Shown here in pieces: positions 15,695 to 23,789 of a stretch of 48,193 bases of DNA. The position numbers and the translations under genes were made by a program. This DNA comes from Thermocaproicibacter sp036260805. GTDB taxonomy: Bacteria > Bacillota > Clostridia > Oscillospirales > Acutalibacteraceae. Where the stretch lies: the NCBI GenBank assembly GCA_036260805.1, contig DATALZ010000035.1, positions 1 to 48,193 on the forward strand. The letters are read 5' to 3'. Under the pieces are notes generated by a model. That model saw only the letters and a list, made by a program, of their open reading frames with translations. It was not told the origin of the DNA and ran no database searches. Within the stretch, counting starts at the first letter, position 1, and the number at the start of each line of letters is the position of its first letter.

Positions 15695-15880
15695 TTACCA
15701 GCTTGCCTTTTTAACGCCCGGGATCTCGCCTTTGTAAGCAAGCTCCCTGAAACAGATACGGCAGATACCGAACTTGCGAAGGTAGGCATGCGGCCTGCCA
15801 CAGATTTTGCATCTGTTGTATTCGCGCGACGAGTATTTCGCCGGACGGCTCTGTTTAATCTTCATAGAAGTCTTGGCCAC
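15695..15880 (-). CDS. rpsZ: 30S ribosomal protein S14, type Z (zinc form)
   Basis: 61 residues, the short zinc-binding uS14: CKICGRPHAYLRKFGICRIC supplies two CxxC pairs. Such bacteria may carry a second, cysteine-free S14 used in zinc starvation, but none is visible here. The start is GTG with GGAGGG upstream. It lies between rplE and rpsH. Confidence 0.98.
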   Translation of the reverse strand: MAKTSMKIKQSRPAKYSSREYNRCKICGRPHAYLRKFGICRICFRELAYKGEIPGVKKASW

Positions 15881-15892
15881 AGTTAACCCTCC

Positions 15893-16432
15893 TTATTTCG
15901 CAAACGGGGCGCCCATAAGCTTTAAGAGCTCTCTGGATTCCTCGTCGGTTTTTGCGGTTGTCACAAAGCAGATATCCATGCCGCGGACTTTGTCGACCTT
16001 GTCGTACTCAATTTCCGGGAAAATAAGCTGCTCTTTGATACCCATGTTGTAATTGCCGCGTCCGTCGAAAGAGTTCGGGTTGATTCCGCGGAAGTCACGT
16101 ACACGCGGAAGCGCTACGTTGAAAAGGCGGTCAATGAACTCGTACATTCTGTCGCCGCGAAGTGTAACCTTCACGCCGATTTTCATGCCAGCACGGACTT
16201 TGAAGTTCGCGACGGACTTTTTCGCTGTGCAGATCATCGGCTTCTGGCCGGTAATCGTTGAAAGATCGGTCATAACCGAATCGATCACCTTGGAATTTTC
16301 CTTTGCTTCGCCAGCGCCTACATTGATGACGATTTTCTCAAGCTTCGGGATCTGCATGACGCTCTTATAGGAAAACTTCTTCATCAGGGCCGGTGCGGCT
16401 TCCTTCTGATAGTACTCTTTCAGTCTTGCCAT
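15893..16432 (-). CDS. rplE: 50S ribosomal protein L5
   Basis: 179 residues from the ATG at 16432 (AAGGAGG upstream); an in-frame extension to 16471 is not conserved. uL5 binds 5S rRNA and contacts P-site tRNA. KLEKIVINVGAGEA, TGQKPMICTAKKSVANFKVR and RDFRGINPNSFDGRGNY are family signatures. Confidence 0.98.
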   Translation of the reverse strand: MARLKEYYQKEAAPALMKKFSYKSVMQIPKLEKIVINVGAGEAKENSKVIDSVMTDLSTITGQKPMICTAKKSVANFKVRAGMKIGVKVTLRGDRMYEFIDRLFNVALPRVRDFRGINPNSFDGRGNYNMGIKEQLIFPEIEYDKVDKVRGMDICFVTTAKTDEESRELLKLMGAPFAK

Positions 16433-16443
16433 GTTTATCCTCC

Positions 16444-16764
16444 TTACAGCGCTTCGCCGCATTTTTTGCAAATGCGTTCTTTCGTGCCGTCCTCATAGAG
16501 CTTATGGCCGACACGGGTCGGTTTGCCGCAGCGGGGACATACAAGCTGAACCTTGCAGGCGTACATGGCGCCCTCGGCTTTCACAATTCCGCCCTGTTCA
16601 CCCATCTTACGGGGTTTCACATGTTTGGAAACCATGTTGATACCCTCTACGATGACTTTGCCCTCTTTCGGGCTGACCTGAAGGACCTTGCCTTTTTTGC
16701 CGCGGTCCTTACCATTCAGGACGACAACGGTGTCACCTGTTTTTACATGAACCTTATTCTTCAT
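16444..16764 (-). CDS. rplX: 50S ribosomal protein L24 with zinc ribbon
   Basis: 106 residues. An N-terminal KOW domain (TGDTVVVLNGKDRGKKGKVL) of uL24, an assembly-initiating protein at the tunnel exit, is followed by a C-terminal extension with CPRC and CKKC pairs. Many other bacterial L24 proteins lack these cysteines; the pairs suggest a zinc ribbon. The ATG at 16764 follows GGGAGGTG; an extension to 16800 is unsupported. Confidence 0.97.
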   Translation of the reverse strand: MKNKVHVKTGDTVVVLNGKDRGKKGKVLQVSPKEGKVIVEGINMVSKHVKPRKMGEQGGIVKAEGAMYACKVQLVCPRCGKPTRVGHKLYEDGTKERICKKCGEAL

Positions 16765-16780
16765 CACAGAGCACCTCCCA

Positions 16781-17149
16781 TCACAGCACTTCCGGGGCAA
16801 GGCTCAGGATCTTTACATAGTCCTTGTCGCGCAGTTCTCTGGCAACTGGTCCAAAGATACGCGTTCCCGTCGGGTTTTTGTCATCCTTAATGAGTACGGC
16901 CGCATTCTCGTCGAAACGAATGTAAGTCCCATCCTCGCGCCGGACGCTCCTTGCGGTGCGTACAACGACCGCTTTAACTACGTCGCCCTTCTTCACGGTG
17001 CCGCCAGGTGCTGCTTTTTTAACCGATGCGACGATTACGTCGCCGATACTTGCATACCTTCTGCCCGTGCCGCCCAGGACGCGGATGCACATTAACTGCT
17101 TCGCGCCGGTGTTGTCGGCAACATTAAGGTAAGTCTGCTGTTGAATCAC
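16781..17149 (-). CDS. rplN: 50S ribosomal protein L14
   Basis: 122 residues, starting MIQQQTYLNVADNTGAKQLM with the CIRVLGGTGRRYASIGDVI beta-barrel core. uL14 forms intersubunit bridges with 16S rRNA and is the binding site for the silencing factor RsfS. The start is GTG, with AGGAGG eight bases upstream. Confidence 0.98.
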   Translation of the reverse strand: MIQQQTYLNVADNTGAKQLMCIRVLGGTGRRYASIGDVIVASVKKAAPGGTVKKGDVVKAVVVRTARSVRREDGTYIRFDENAAVLIKDDKNPTGTRIFGPVARELRDKDYVKILSLAPEVL

Positions 17150-17179
17150 GGTGCGTTCCTCCTTTGCACGGGGCCAAGA

Positions 17180-17437
17180 CTACTTGGCCTTCTCTAATAT
17201 TTTGACAAGACGCCATCTTTTATCCTTGCTCAGGGGACGGGTCTCCATCACACGCACGCGATCGCCGATTGAACATTCGTTGTTTTCGTCATGCGCTTTC
17301 AGCTTTACGGTACGCTTAACGACTTTCTTATAAATCGGGTGTTTTACGCTGTCTTCTACTGCAACCACGATGGTTTTGTCCATTTTGTTGCTGACAACCT
17401 TACCGACCTCGGTCTTTCTGATATTTCTGTCGCTCAC
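17180..17437 (-). CDS. rpsQ: 30S ribosomal protein S17
   Basis: 85 residues, an OB-fold protein that binds 16S rRNA early in assembly. RKTEVGKVVSNKMDKTIVVA and the C-terminal VRVMETRPLSKDKRWRLV are typical of uS17. The start is GTG with GGGAGG upstream. Confidence 0.98.
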   Translation of the reverse strand: MSDRNIRKTEVGKVVSNKMDKTIVVAVEDSVKHPIYKKVVKRTVKLKAHDENNECSIGDRVRVMETRPLSKDKRWRLVKILEKAK

Positions 17438-17455
17438 GGTGCATCCTCCCTTCCC

Positions 17456-17662
17456 TTACGCTTCAGCGCTGTCTTTCAGCTCATTCTCACGCAATACGGT
17501 CTTAATGCGGGCAATGTCTTTTTTAACAGCCTGAATACGCATCGGGTTGTCGAGCTGATTAATGGTAAGCTGGAAGCGGAGGTTGAAAAGCTCGGCTTTT
17601 AAATCCTTCAATTTGCTTTCCAGTTCTTCCGTGCTCAATTCTCTGACTTCTGAGGCCTTCAT
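17456..17662 (-). CDS. rpmC: 50S ribosomal protein L29
   Basis: 68 residues, two helices: LKAELFNLRFQLTINQLDNP is the family core. uL29 lies beside the tunnel exit, near the SRP and trigger-factor docking site. Its ATG overlaps the rplP stop (ATGA), so it is coupled to L16 translation. Confidence 0.98.
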   Translation of the reverse strand: MKASEVRELSTEELESKLKDLKAELFNLRFQLTINQLDNPMRIQAVKKDIARIKTVLRENELKDSAEA

Positions 17663-18087
17663 GACTGCTCACCACCCGTTTCTTCCTTGGTTACAATTTT
17701 GCATTTGATCGGCAGTTTGTTCGAAGCAAGGCGAAGTGCCTCTTTTGCGGTCTCTTCAGGGATACCGCCCATTTCGAACATAACACGGCCCGGTTTTACA
17801 ACGGCTACCCAGTATTCGGGAGCACCTTTACCGGAACCCATGCGGACTTCGGCAGGTTTCTTTGTAACCGGCTTATCCGGGAAAATCTTAATCCAAACCT
17901 GGCCGAATCTCTTTGTGTAGCGGGTCATGGCGACACGCGCGGCCTCAATCTGATTGGCGGTGATCCATGCCGGCTCCAGCGCCTGAAGGCCGTATTCGCC
18001 GTAATCGACTTTATTGCCGCGCATGGCTTTACCAGTCATGCGTCCACGCTGTACTTTGCGGTATTTCACGCGTTTGGGCATCAGCAT
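17659..18087 (-). CDS. rplP: 50S ribosomal protein L16
   Basis: 142 residues, starting MLMPKRVKYRKVQRGRMTG. The catalytic-centre-facing loop is RMGSGKGAPEYWVAVVKPG. uL16 helps position A-site tRNA. Its ATG shares one base with the rpsC stop (TAATG) and its stop overlaps rpmC. Confidence 0.98.
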   Translation of the reverse strand: MLMPKRVKYRKVQRGRMTGKAMRGNKVDYGEYGLQALEPAWITANQIEAARVAMTRYTKRFGQVWIKIFPDKPVTKKPAEVRMGSGKGAPEYWVAVVKPGRVMFEMGGIPEETAKEALRLASNKLPIKCKIVTKEETGGEQS

Positions 18088-18758
18088 TACCTGCCGCCTC
18101 CTTCCTTACGGGGCTGTTGTCTGCGATTATCCTGAAGGACTTCGCCCCTGTAGATCCAGACTTTTACGCCGATGCGGCCGTAAGTTGTTGCAGCCTCGGT
18201 AAATCCGTAATCAATGTCTGCACGGATTGTCTGAAGGGGGATCGTCCCATCGTGATACTGTTCGCGTCTAGCAATTTCCGCGCCGCCCAGACGACCGGAA
18301 ACCTGAGTTTTAATTCCCTTTGCGCCCATTTTCATGGCACGGCCGATGCACTGTTTCATGGCACGGCGGAAGGAAATTCTCTTTTCGAGCTGCTGTGCAA
18401 TGTTCTCAGCAACAAGCTGTGCGTTAATATCCGGAGTTTTAACCTCTACGATGTTGATCGTTACAGGCTTATTCAGATACTTTTCGCACTGAAGGCGAAG
18501 CTTTTCAATTTCAGAGCCGCCTTTGCCGATGACAATGCCCGGCTTTGCGCAATGAATGTGAATGCGAACTTTAGAAGCGTCGCGTTCAATTTCAACTTTC
18601 GGAACGCCGGCCGGTTTAAGCTGCTTTAAAAGCATTTTGCGAAGTTTGTAGTCTTCAACGAGCGTATCGCCGAAAACTGCATCCTTGGCGAACCAGCGGG
18701 AGTCCCAATCTTTTATAACGCCCACGCGGAAACCGTGTGGATTGACTTTCTGGCCCAT
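18087..18758 (-). CDS. rpsC: 30S ribosomal protein S3
   Basis: 223 residues. The N-terminal KH domain has the GxxG motif in KPGIVIGKGGSEIEKLR; the C-terminal domain has GIKTQVSGRLGGAEIARRE. uS3 lines the mRNA entry tunnel and takes part in unwinding mRNA. GAGGAGG precedes the ATG. Confidence 0.98.
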   Translation of the reverse strand: MGQKVNPHGFRVGVIKDWDSRWFAKDAVFGDTLVEDYKLRKMLLKQLKPAGVPKVEIERDASKVRIHIHCAKPGIVIGKGGSEIEKLRLQCEKYLNKPVTINIVEVKTPDINAQLVAENIAQQLEKRISFRRAMKQCIGRAMKMGAKGIKTQVSGRLGGAEIARREQYHDGTIPLQTIRADIDYGFTEAATTYGRIGVKVWIYRGEVLQDNRRQQPRKEGGGR

Positions 18759-18776
18759 AATTTACCTCCTCTTCAC

Positions 18777-19124
18777 TTATTCCTTCTCTTTGAGCACCAT
18801 TGTCACGTGTGACGTCCTTTTCAGGATGCGGAACGCGCGGCCCTGTGCTCGCGGACGAATGCGCTTGAGGATCGGACCCGGACATACGAAGCACTGTGCA
18901 ACGTAAAGTCTGGAAACATCCATGCTTTTGTTGTTCTCGGCATTAGCAACGGCCGATTTCAGCAGCTTGGCAACCGGTTCGCTCGCGGCTTTCGGGGTAT
19001 TCTTAAGGATAGCCATCGCTACGTTTGCCGGCTTGTTGCGGATCAGATCAAGCACGATTTCGACTTTTCGGGGAGAAATGCGGGCGTATTTCAGATAAGC
19101 CCTGGCTTCCATGCTGTCTTCCAT
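18777..19124 (-). CDS. rplV: 50S ribosomal protein L22
   Basis: 115 residues from the ATG at 19124, chosen because AAAGGAG lies eight bases upstream; a GTG three codons earlier leaves no room for the site. The globular part (ARISPRKVEIVLDLI) and the long hairpin loop PILKRIRPRAQGRAFRI, which lines the nascent-chain tunnel constriction, are visible. Confidence 0.97.
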   Translation of the reverse strand: MEDSMEARAYLKYARISPRKVEIVLDLIRNKPANVAMAILKNTPKAASEPVAKLLKSAVANAENNKSMDVSRLYVAQCFVCPGPILKRIRPRAQGRAFRILKRTSHVTMVLKEKE

Positions 19125-19145
19125 GCTATGCACTCCTTTCAGCCG

Positions 19146-19433
19146 TTATTTGCCGCCCGTAGGCGCCGTGGTCTTTGAGCCGGAATGTCCACGGAATGTT
19201 CTGGTTGGTGCAAACTCGCCGAGTCTGTGACCTACCATGTCTTCCGTAATATAAACGGGAACATGTTTGCGGCCGTCGTGAACTGCGATTGTATGACCGA
19301 CAAAATCCGGGAAAATCGTAGAGGACCTGCTCCAGGTTTTGACGATTTTCTTTTCGCCGGCCTTGTTCATTTCCTGAATCCTTTTCAGCAGTATCGGCTG
19401 AACGTAAGGACCCTTCTTTATGCTTCTTGACAT
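19146..19433 (-). CDS. rpsS: 30S ribosomal protein S19
   Basis: 95 residues, starting MSRSIKKGPYVQPILLKRI with the C-terminal APTRTFRGHSGSKT. uS19 forms a complex with uS13 in the 30S head. GGAGC lies nine bases before the ATG. Confidence 0.98.
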   Translation of the reverse strand: MSRSIKKGPYVQPILLKRIQEMNKAGEKKIVKTWSRSSTIFPDFVGHTIAVHDGRKHVPVYITEDMVGHRLGEFAPTRTFRGHSGSKTTAPTGGK

Positions 19434-19459
19434 AATCTACAAGCTCCTTTCCGCACGCC

Positions 19460-20293
19460 TTATTTGCCGTTCCTGCGCTTAACAATGAAGCGGTCGGAGC
19501 GGTTATGATGCGAACGCGTCTTGTAACCCAGTGTCGGCTTGCCCCAAGGGGTAACAGGTCCTGGACGGCCAACCGGTGCTCTGCCTTCGCCGCCGCCGTG
19601 CGGGTGGTCATTCGGGTTCATAACAGAACCGCGGACGGTCGGGCGCCAGCCCATGTGACGCTTACGGCCTGCTTTGCCGATCTTCATGTTTTCATGGTCG
19701 ATGTTGCTGACCTGGCCGATAGTGGCCATGCAGCTGATGGGTACGTTGCGCAGTTCGCCGGAAGGCAGGCGGAGCAGCGCGAGGCCGTTCTCTTTTGCCA
19801 TAAGCTGCGCCATAATGCCGGCCGCGCGGGCCAGCTGAGCGCCTTTGCCCGGGTAAAGCTCCACGTTGTGGATGAATGTACCGACCGGGATATTTTCAAG
19901 CGGCAGTGCGTTGCCCGGCTTAATGTCGGCGCCTGTGCCTGAAACAACTGTGTCGCCGACCTTCAGTCCGTCCGGCGCGATGATGTAGCTCTTGTCGCCG
20001 TCGTCATACTGAACGAGAGCGATGAACGCGCTGCGGTTCGGGTCGTATTCAATGCTCATTACCTTTGCGGGTGCATCGAATTTACGGCGTTTGAAATCGA
20101 TAATACGGTACTTTTTACGGTTGCCGCCGCCGCGGTGGCGAACGGTGATTCTGCCGTAGCTGTTGCGGCCGGAATTCTTCTTTTTGGAATCCAAAAGGCT
20201 CTTTTCCGGCGCCTTTTTCGTCAGCGCACTGTAGTCCATAACGGACATGTTGCGCCGGGAAGCCGTTGTCGGCTTAAAATTTATAGTTGGCAT
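19460..20293 (-). CDS. rplB: 50S ribosomal protein L2
   Basis: 277 residues. uL2 sits next to the peptidyl-transferase centre; the region NPNDHPHGGGEGRAPVGRP contains the conserved histidine reported as important for activity. The N-terminal RITVRHRGGGNRKKYRIIDF and the C-terminal basic tail are typical. GAGGAGTG precedes the ATG. Confidence 0.98.
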   Translation of the reverse strand: MPTINFKPTTASRRNMSVMDYSALTKKAPEKSLLDSKKKNSGRNSYGRITVRHRGGGNRKKYRIIDFKRRKFDAPAKVMSIEYDPNRSAFIALVQYDDGDKSYIIAPDGLKVGDTVVSGTGADIKPGNALPLENIPVGTFIHNVELYPGKGAQLARAAGIMAQLMAKENGLALLRLPSGELRNVPISCMATIGQVSNIDHENMKIGKAGRKRHMGWRPTVRGSVMNPNDHPHGGGEGRAPVGRPGPVTPWGKPTLGYKTRSHHNRSDRFIVKRRNGK

Positions 20294-20366
20294 TTTTCAC
20301 ACTCCTCATGACGGCTTTGCGGGGATTGCCAATTCCCCATCCATGCCTCCGCACAAAATGCGGAGA
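20294..20366 (-). other. rplW-rplB spacer with two small hairpins
   Basis: This 73-base spacer is the longest gap inside the S10 part of the superoperon. Just after the rplW stop, CTCCGCA (20347-20353) and TGCGGAG (20359-20365) form a perfect 7-bp stem with a five-base loop. A second 5-bp stem lies at GGGGA (20321-20325) with TCCCC (20334-20338). Neither has a T-run, so they are probably mRNA structures (processing or stability) rather than terminators. Confidence 0.45.
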
Positions 20367-20657
20367 TTACATCATGCTCTCAAAAAACTCAATTGTCTTG
20401 CTGTCCGGTTTTAAGGTGACAATTGCTTTTTTCCATGAACTGGTGTAGCCCTGGCTTTTGCCCTGGCGGCGAAGATGGCCGCGGACGTGCAGGGTGTTCA
20501 CTTTGGCGACTTTCACGCCGAAAAGCTCTTCACAAGCTCTTGCAATGTCGATCTTTGTGGCGTCCTGTGCCACTTCAAAGGTGTATTTCTTTTCGCCGAT
20601 GCCGGCCATGCTTTTTTCCGTAATGATCGGACGAAGTACGATATCCTGCGCTGCCAT
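20367..20657 (-). CDS. rplW: 50S ribosomal protein L23
   Basis: 96 residues, starting QDIVLRPIITEKSM, with the extended loop VNTLHVRGHLRRQGKSQGYT. uL23 is at the tunnel exit and docks trigger factor and SRP. Its ATG follows the rplD TAA directly (TAAATG); its GGAGGTG lies inside the end of rplD. Confidence 0.98.
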   Translation of the reverse strand: MAAQDIVLRPIITEKSMAGIGEKKYTFEVAQDATKIDIARACEELFGVKVAKVNTLHVRGHLRRQGKSQGYTSSWKKAIVTLKPDSKTIEFFESMM

Positions 20658-21281
20658 TTAAGCATACACCTCCTCAATCCGGGATACAGCTTCCTTCGCT
20701 ACGATGAACTTGTCGGCATTCAGGATGTCGTAAACGTTCAAAGTGTTGACTGCTGCTGTTTTTACGCCCGGGATGTTGGCTGCGGAAGCGATCACCTTTG
20801 CATCTGCCTCTGGCAGAACGATGAGGGCTTTCTTCTCGGAGCCGACCGCTTTCAGCATTGCGGCGATCTCCTTGGTCTTGTAAGCGTCGAGCGCGATCTT
20901 GTCGACCACGATCATCTCGTTGTCGAGAACTTTGCTGGAAAGTGCCGACTTCAGGGCAAGACGCTTCAGTTTCTTGTTCAGCGTAATGCTGTAGTCACGC
21001 GGCTTGGGGGCGAACACGATGCCGCCGTGTCTCCACTGCGGTGCACGGATGGAACCCTGCCTTGCGTGGCCTGTGCCCTTCTGCCTCCACGGTTTTCTGC
21101 CGCCGCCGGAAACCTCCGAGCGGGTTAAGGCAGACTGTGTGCCCTGACGCATGTTTGCCAGATGGGCGACCACTACGTCGTGCATTGCCGGTTTGTTCGG
21201 CTCAATTCCGAATACGGCGTCGGACAAATCCATTTTTTCGACTTCTTTGCCGGCCATATCAAGTACTGCTACTGTAGGCAT
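20658..21281 (-). CDS. rplD: 50S ribosomal protein L4
   Basis: 207 residues from the ATG at 21281 (AAGGAGG upstream). The long internal loop SGGGRKPWRQKGTGHARQG reaches the exit tunnel, where macrolide-resistance changes occur in other bacteria. In E. coli and Bacillus-type systems L4 also represses its own S10 operon through the leader RNA; the leader here (22321-22601) is a candidate for similar control, which is inference. Confidence 0.98.
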   Translation of the reverse strand: MPTVAVLDMAGKEVEKMDLSDAVFGIEPNKPAMHDVVVAHLANMRQGTQSALTRSEVSGGGRKPWRQKGTGHARQGSIRAPQWRHGGIVFAPKPRDYSITLNKKLKRLALKSALSSKVLDNEMIVVDKIALDAYKTKEIAAMLKAVGSEKKALIVLPEADAKVIASAANIPGVKTAAVNTLNVYDILNADKFIVAKEAVSRIEEVYA

Positions 21282-21298
21282 TCCTGTTCCTCCTTCCC

Positions 21299-21940
21299 TC
21301 ACGCCTTGGCAGCTTTAACGCTGTCACGGATGACTACGATGCCGCCGTTCGGGCCGGGAACCGCGCCCCTGATGGCGATCAGGTTGTTTTCAACGTCTAC
21401 TTTTGCTACGGACAGGTTCTGAACGGTGACCTGCTCAGCACCCAGATGACCGGCCATCTTCATGCCCGGGAATACTCTGGAAGGATCCGAGTTGGAACCG
21501 TTGGAACCGCCATGACGGGCCACAGGGCCGGTACCATGGGATTCCTTGAGGCGCTGGAAGTTCCAGCGCTTGATGACGCCGGCATAACCTTTACCTTTGC
21601 TGGTAGCCGTAACGTCAATCCTGTCGCCGACAGCAAAAACGTCCGCCTTTACGAGATCCCCAACCTTATAGGCTTCCGGATCGTCGAAGCGGAATTCGTG
21701 AAGGGTTTTCTTCGGGGCGGTGCCTGCTTTGTCGAAATGGCCCTTCATGGGCTTCGTTACCTTCTGGGCCTTTAAATCGCCGTAGCCCATCTGTACGCTG
21801 GCATAGCCGTCGTTTTCCACTGTTTTTTTCTGCGTCACTGCGCAGGGGCCGGCCTCAATCACCGTAACGGGAACGACCTTGCCCTTTTCGTCGAAGATCT
21901 GTGTCATACCGATCTTCTTACCGATAATCCCTTTTTTCAT
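21299..21940 (-). CDS. rplC: 50S ribosomal protein L3
   Basis: 213 residues, starting MKKGIIGKKIGMTQIFDEKG. The finger loop that reaches the peptidyl-transferase centre includes GPVARHGGSNGSNSDPSRVF. uL3 is an early-assembly large-subunit protein. GGAGG precedes the ATG. Confidence 0.98.
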   Translation of the reverse strand: MKKGIIGKKIGMTQIFDEKGKVVPVTVIEAGPCAVTQKKTVENDGYASVQMGYGDLKAQKVTKPMKGHFDKAGTAPKKTLHEFRFDDPEAYKVGDLVKADVFAVGDRIDVTATSKGKGYAGVIKRWNFQRLKESHGTGPVARHGGSNGSNSDPSRVFPGMKMAGHLGAEQVTVQNLSVAKVDVENNLIAIRGAVPGPNGGIVVIRDSVKAAKA

Positions 21941-22008
21941 GATTTACCTCCTTGCAGGTTATTGGTTGGCCACCCGGCCAACATGACCCCGGCCGCCGGT
22001 TGGTTGAA

Positions 22009-22320
22009 TCAGAGTTTAATCTCCACTTCAACGCCTGCGGGGAGCTCCAGACCCATCAAAGACTCAACGGTCTTGTTGGATGGTCTGAGGATATCGATCA
22101 GTCTCTTGTGGGTTCTCATCTCGAACTGCTCACGGCTGTCCTTGTATTTATGAACAGCGCGCAGAATCGTGATGATCTGCTTTTCCGTCGGAAGCGGAAC
22201 GGGGCCGGAAACTCTTGCGCCCGTGCGCTTTGCGGTCTGTACGATCTTTTCGGCTGATTGGTCAACCAGCTGATGGTCGTACCCCTTGATTCTGATCCTG
22301 ATTTTTTCTTTGACTGCCAC
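22009..22320 (-). CDS. rpsJ: 30S ribosomal protein S10 (NusE)
   Basis: 103 residues with IRIRIKGYDHQLVDQSAEKI, SGPVPLPTEKQIITILR and YKDSREQFEMRTHKRLIDI. Besides its ribosomal role in the 30S head, uS10 acts as NusE in antitermination. It is the first gene of the superoperon. The start is GTG at 22320, with AGGAGG eight bases upstream. Confidence 0.98.
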   Translation of the reverse strand: MAVKEKIRIRIKGYDHQLVDQSAEKIVQTAKRTGARVSGPVPLPTEKQIITILRAVHKYKDSREQFEMRTHKRLIDILRPSNKTVESLMGLELPAGVEVEIKL

Positions 22321-22601
22321 TTGGATCGCCTCCTTATTGTAGTTGGCGGGCGGCGTCTTCTAAATCCTAACACTGTGCCGGGTGTTTCTTCCCTTTACAC
22401 AAAAAATCCGGATTTCCTTAGCGATGAAAATCCGGGTGTAGGCTCAAAAAACGTCTGAGTACACGTCAGAAGGGTACAGACCCATCCTCCGCACGCTCAA
22501 AAATATCTGTCGCCCGGTTTAAAATCGGACATACTCCACGGAAATAACCGGCGTATAACGCCGCAACCTCCCGCTTCAACGCATATCTGTCGCAGTCGTG
22601 C
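22321..22601 (-). promoter_or_regulatory. S10 superoperon 5' leader with candidate attenuator
   Basis: About 280 transcribed bases precede rpsJ. They include an 11-base direct repeat (GCGACAGATAT on the transcribed strand) at 22583-22593 and 22503-22513, exactly 80 bases apart. There are also hairpins at 22549-22563 (CGGCGT/ACGCCG) and around 22453-22482, then the T-tailed hairpin at 22401-22435. No open frame longer than a few codons looks real. The layout (RNA structures, then a terminator before the first gene) fits transcription attenuation of a ribosomal operon; the effector is unknown, L4 being the natural guess. Confidence 0.5.
22401..22435 (-). terminator. Intrinsic terminator inside the S10 leader
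   Basis: On the minus strand CCGGATTT (22435-22428) pairs perfectly with AAATCCGG (22415-22408), with a 12-base loop, followed by ATTTTTTG (22407-22400). It lies 81 bases upstream of rpsJ and downstream of the promoter, so it would abort transcription unless read through or masked. Confidence 0.65.
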
Positions 22602-22607
22602 TCTATT

Positions 22608-22636
22608 ATAATACCACTGGCACGTCCGGATTGCAA
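22608..22636 (-). promoter_or_regulatory. Probable promoter of the S10-spc-alpha superoperon
   Basis: On the minus strand TTGCAA (22631-22636) and TATTAT (22608-22613) are 17 bases apart. An overlapping TATAAT (22605-22610) would give a 20-base spacer. Transcription would start near 22600, about 280 bases before rpsJ. No other promoter of comparable quality lies between rpsJ and the neighbouring lipoprotein gene. Confidence 0.6.
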
Positions 22637-22720
22637 TAGATTTTCCGTAGTTTTTTAAGATTTTTTTACTTTCCTGAAAGGATTATTCGGCTTTCCAGGC
22701 GAGGTGTAAGTTCGCGATTC

Positions 22721-23587
22721 TTAATTTTTCGTAAAAATGTCCCATACCGCATTTTGAGTACGGAATCCGGCTGTTTCTCCGTAATTAAAAGTCAGTTCAA
22801 CGTGGTCGCCCAGCGCATGATTTACCTTAAAGCTCATCACGAACTGATCTTTTTTAAAATAAACGTTGCTGCCGTCAACATTTTGACTGACATACTCCGG
22901 CGTAAAGTATTGCAGGGATGCTTTTGGGAGCTGTTTTTTTGCGGAAAATTCGATTGCATTATAAAGGGCATCGTTTCTTGTGACCAGATTTTCTGTCGCA
23001 ACAGCGGTATCGGTTTTCAGGTTGTAATTAACCGCACAAAGTGCCGATGAAGGATGCGCGCCGTTTTTATAATAATCCGACTCCATAAACACGACGCTGA
23101 TAAAATTCTGCGAACTGTATTCCACTTTATAAGTTACCGCTACGGTTTCTCCGGTGACTGTTCTTTCATACTGAAGAAAATGGATCGTCTGCAGTGCAGC
23201 ATTCTTCAGCAGTGTATTCACGTTGACATACTGAACAGTATTTCCTGTGATCTGGGGATATTCCGCTTTCAGGTCGTTTCCGTTCTTTTTATCCTGAAAG
23301 GTAACGGTCTTAATGGAATAAGAAGGTTCTTTGGACTCCAGCGCTACAGAAGGAACTGCCTTTTTCGTTTCGGAGATTCGCGAGGAACCGCCGGTAACGG
23401 AACTGGATGCCTCTGCTCCCTGAAAGGAATCTTCTGTGGCCGAGCCGGAAATCGTTGAAGAGACAGATTCGCCCGACGAACCGGACTCCGGATTCCCGTT
23501 GGTCTGTTTCGCAGAAGTGGATGCACCACATCCCCAAAACGTTGTGAGTAAGGCCATGCTGATACAAACAGCTGCGATTTTTTTCAT
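22721..23587 (-). CDS. Putative lipoprotein with DUF4163/DUF3298-like domains
   Basis: 288 residues. An N-terminal signal with MKKIAAVCISMALL and a lipobox-like FWGC (C20) predicts membrane anchoring on the outside. A Ser/Gly-rich linker (about 25-75) follows, then a domain with YSIKTVTFQDKK, ADYP-like AEYPQITGN and, near the C-terminus, FTPEYVSQNVDGSNVYFKKD and VELTFNYGE. The last part resembles the DUF3298 region of RsiV and PdaC, envelope proteins of Firmicutes; no transmembrane anti-sigma part is present. A sensory or wall-binding role is inference. It has its own promoter and is not part of the ribosomal operon. Confidence 0.75.
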   Translation of the reverse strand: MKKIAAVCISMALLTTFWGCGASTSAKQTNGNPESGSSGESVSSTISGSATEDSFQGAEASSSVTGGSSRISETKKAVPSVALESKEPSYSIKTVTFQDKKNGNDLKAEYPQITGNTVQYVNVNTLLKNAALQTIHFLQYERTVTGETVAVTYKVEYSSQNFISVVFMESDYYKNGAHPSSALCAVNYNLKTDTAVATENLVTRNDALYNAIEFSAKKQLPKASLQYFTPEYVSQNVDGSNVYFKKDQFVMSFKVNHALGDHVELTFNYGETAGFRTQNAVWDIFTKN

Positions 23588-23615
23588 AACTAAAGTAATT
23601 CCTTCTTTGATTGAT

Positions 23616-23644
23616 TTTATATCCGGTAACCATTATAGTGTCAA
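23616..23644 (-). promoter_or_regulatory. Sigma-A-type promoter of the DUF3298-like lipoprotein
   Basis: On the minus strand TTGACA (23639-23644, full consensus) and TATAAA (23616-23621) are 17 bases apart. Transcription would start near 23609, about 22 bases before the ATG at 23587, where GAAGGAAT serves as ribosome binding site. Confidence 0.75.
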
Positions 23645-23737
23645 ATAGATGACGGAGCAAGTTACAGATTGGTAAATATTGTTACAAAAGCGATGCTTGC
23701 TCTGTGAAAAGCCCCCCTTTTTGTATTCGCTGCATAA

Positions 23738-23769
23738 GAAAGCGCCTGCGGTATTGTTGCCGCAGGCGC
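23738..23769 (-). terminator. Intrinsic terminator of the regulator-kinase-htrA operon
   Basis: A perfect 10-bp stem: GCGCCTGCGG (23742-23751) with CCGCAGGCGC (23760-23769), eight-base loop. On the minus strand it is followed by TTTCTTATG. It lies 20 bases past the htrA stop. Confidence 0.9.
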
Positions 23770-23789
23770 AGTGTTTATGCCCAAAACTG

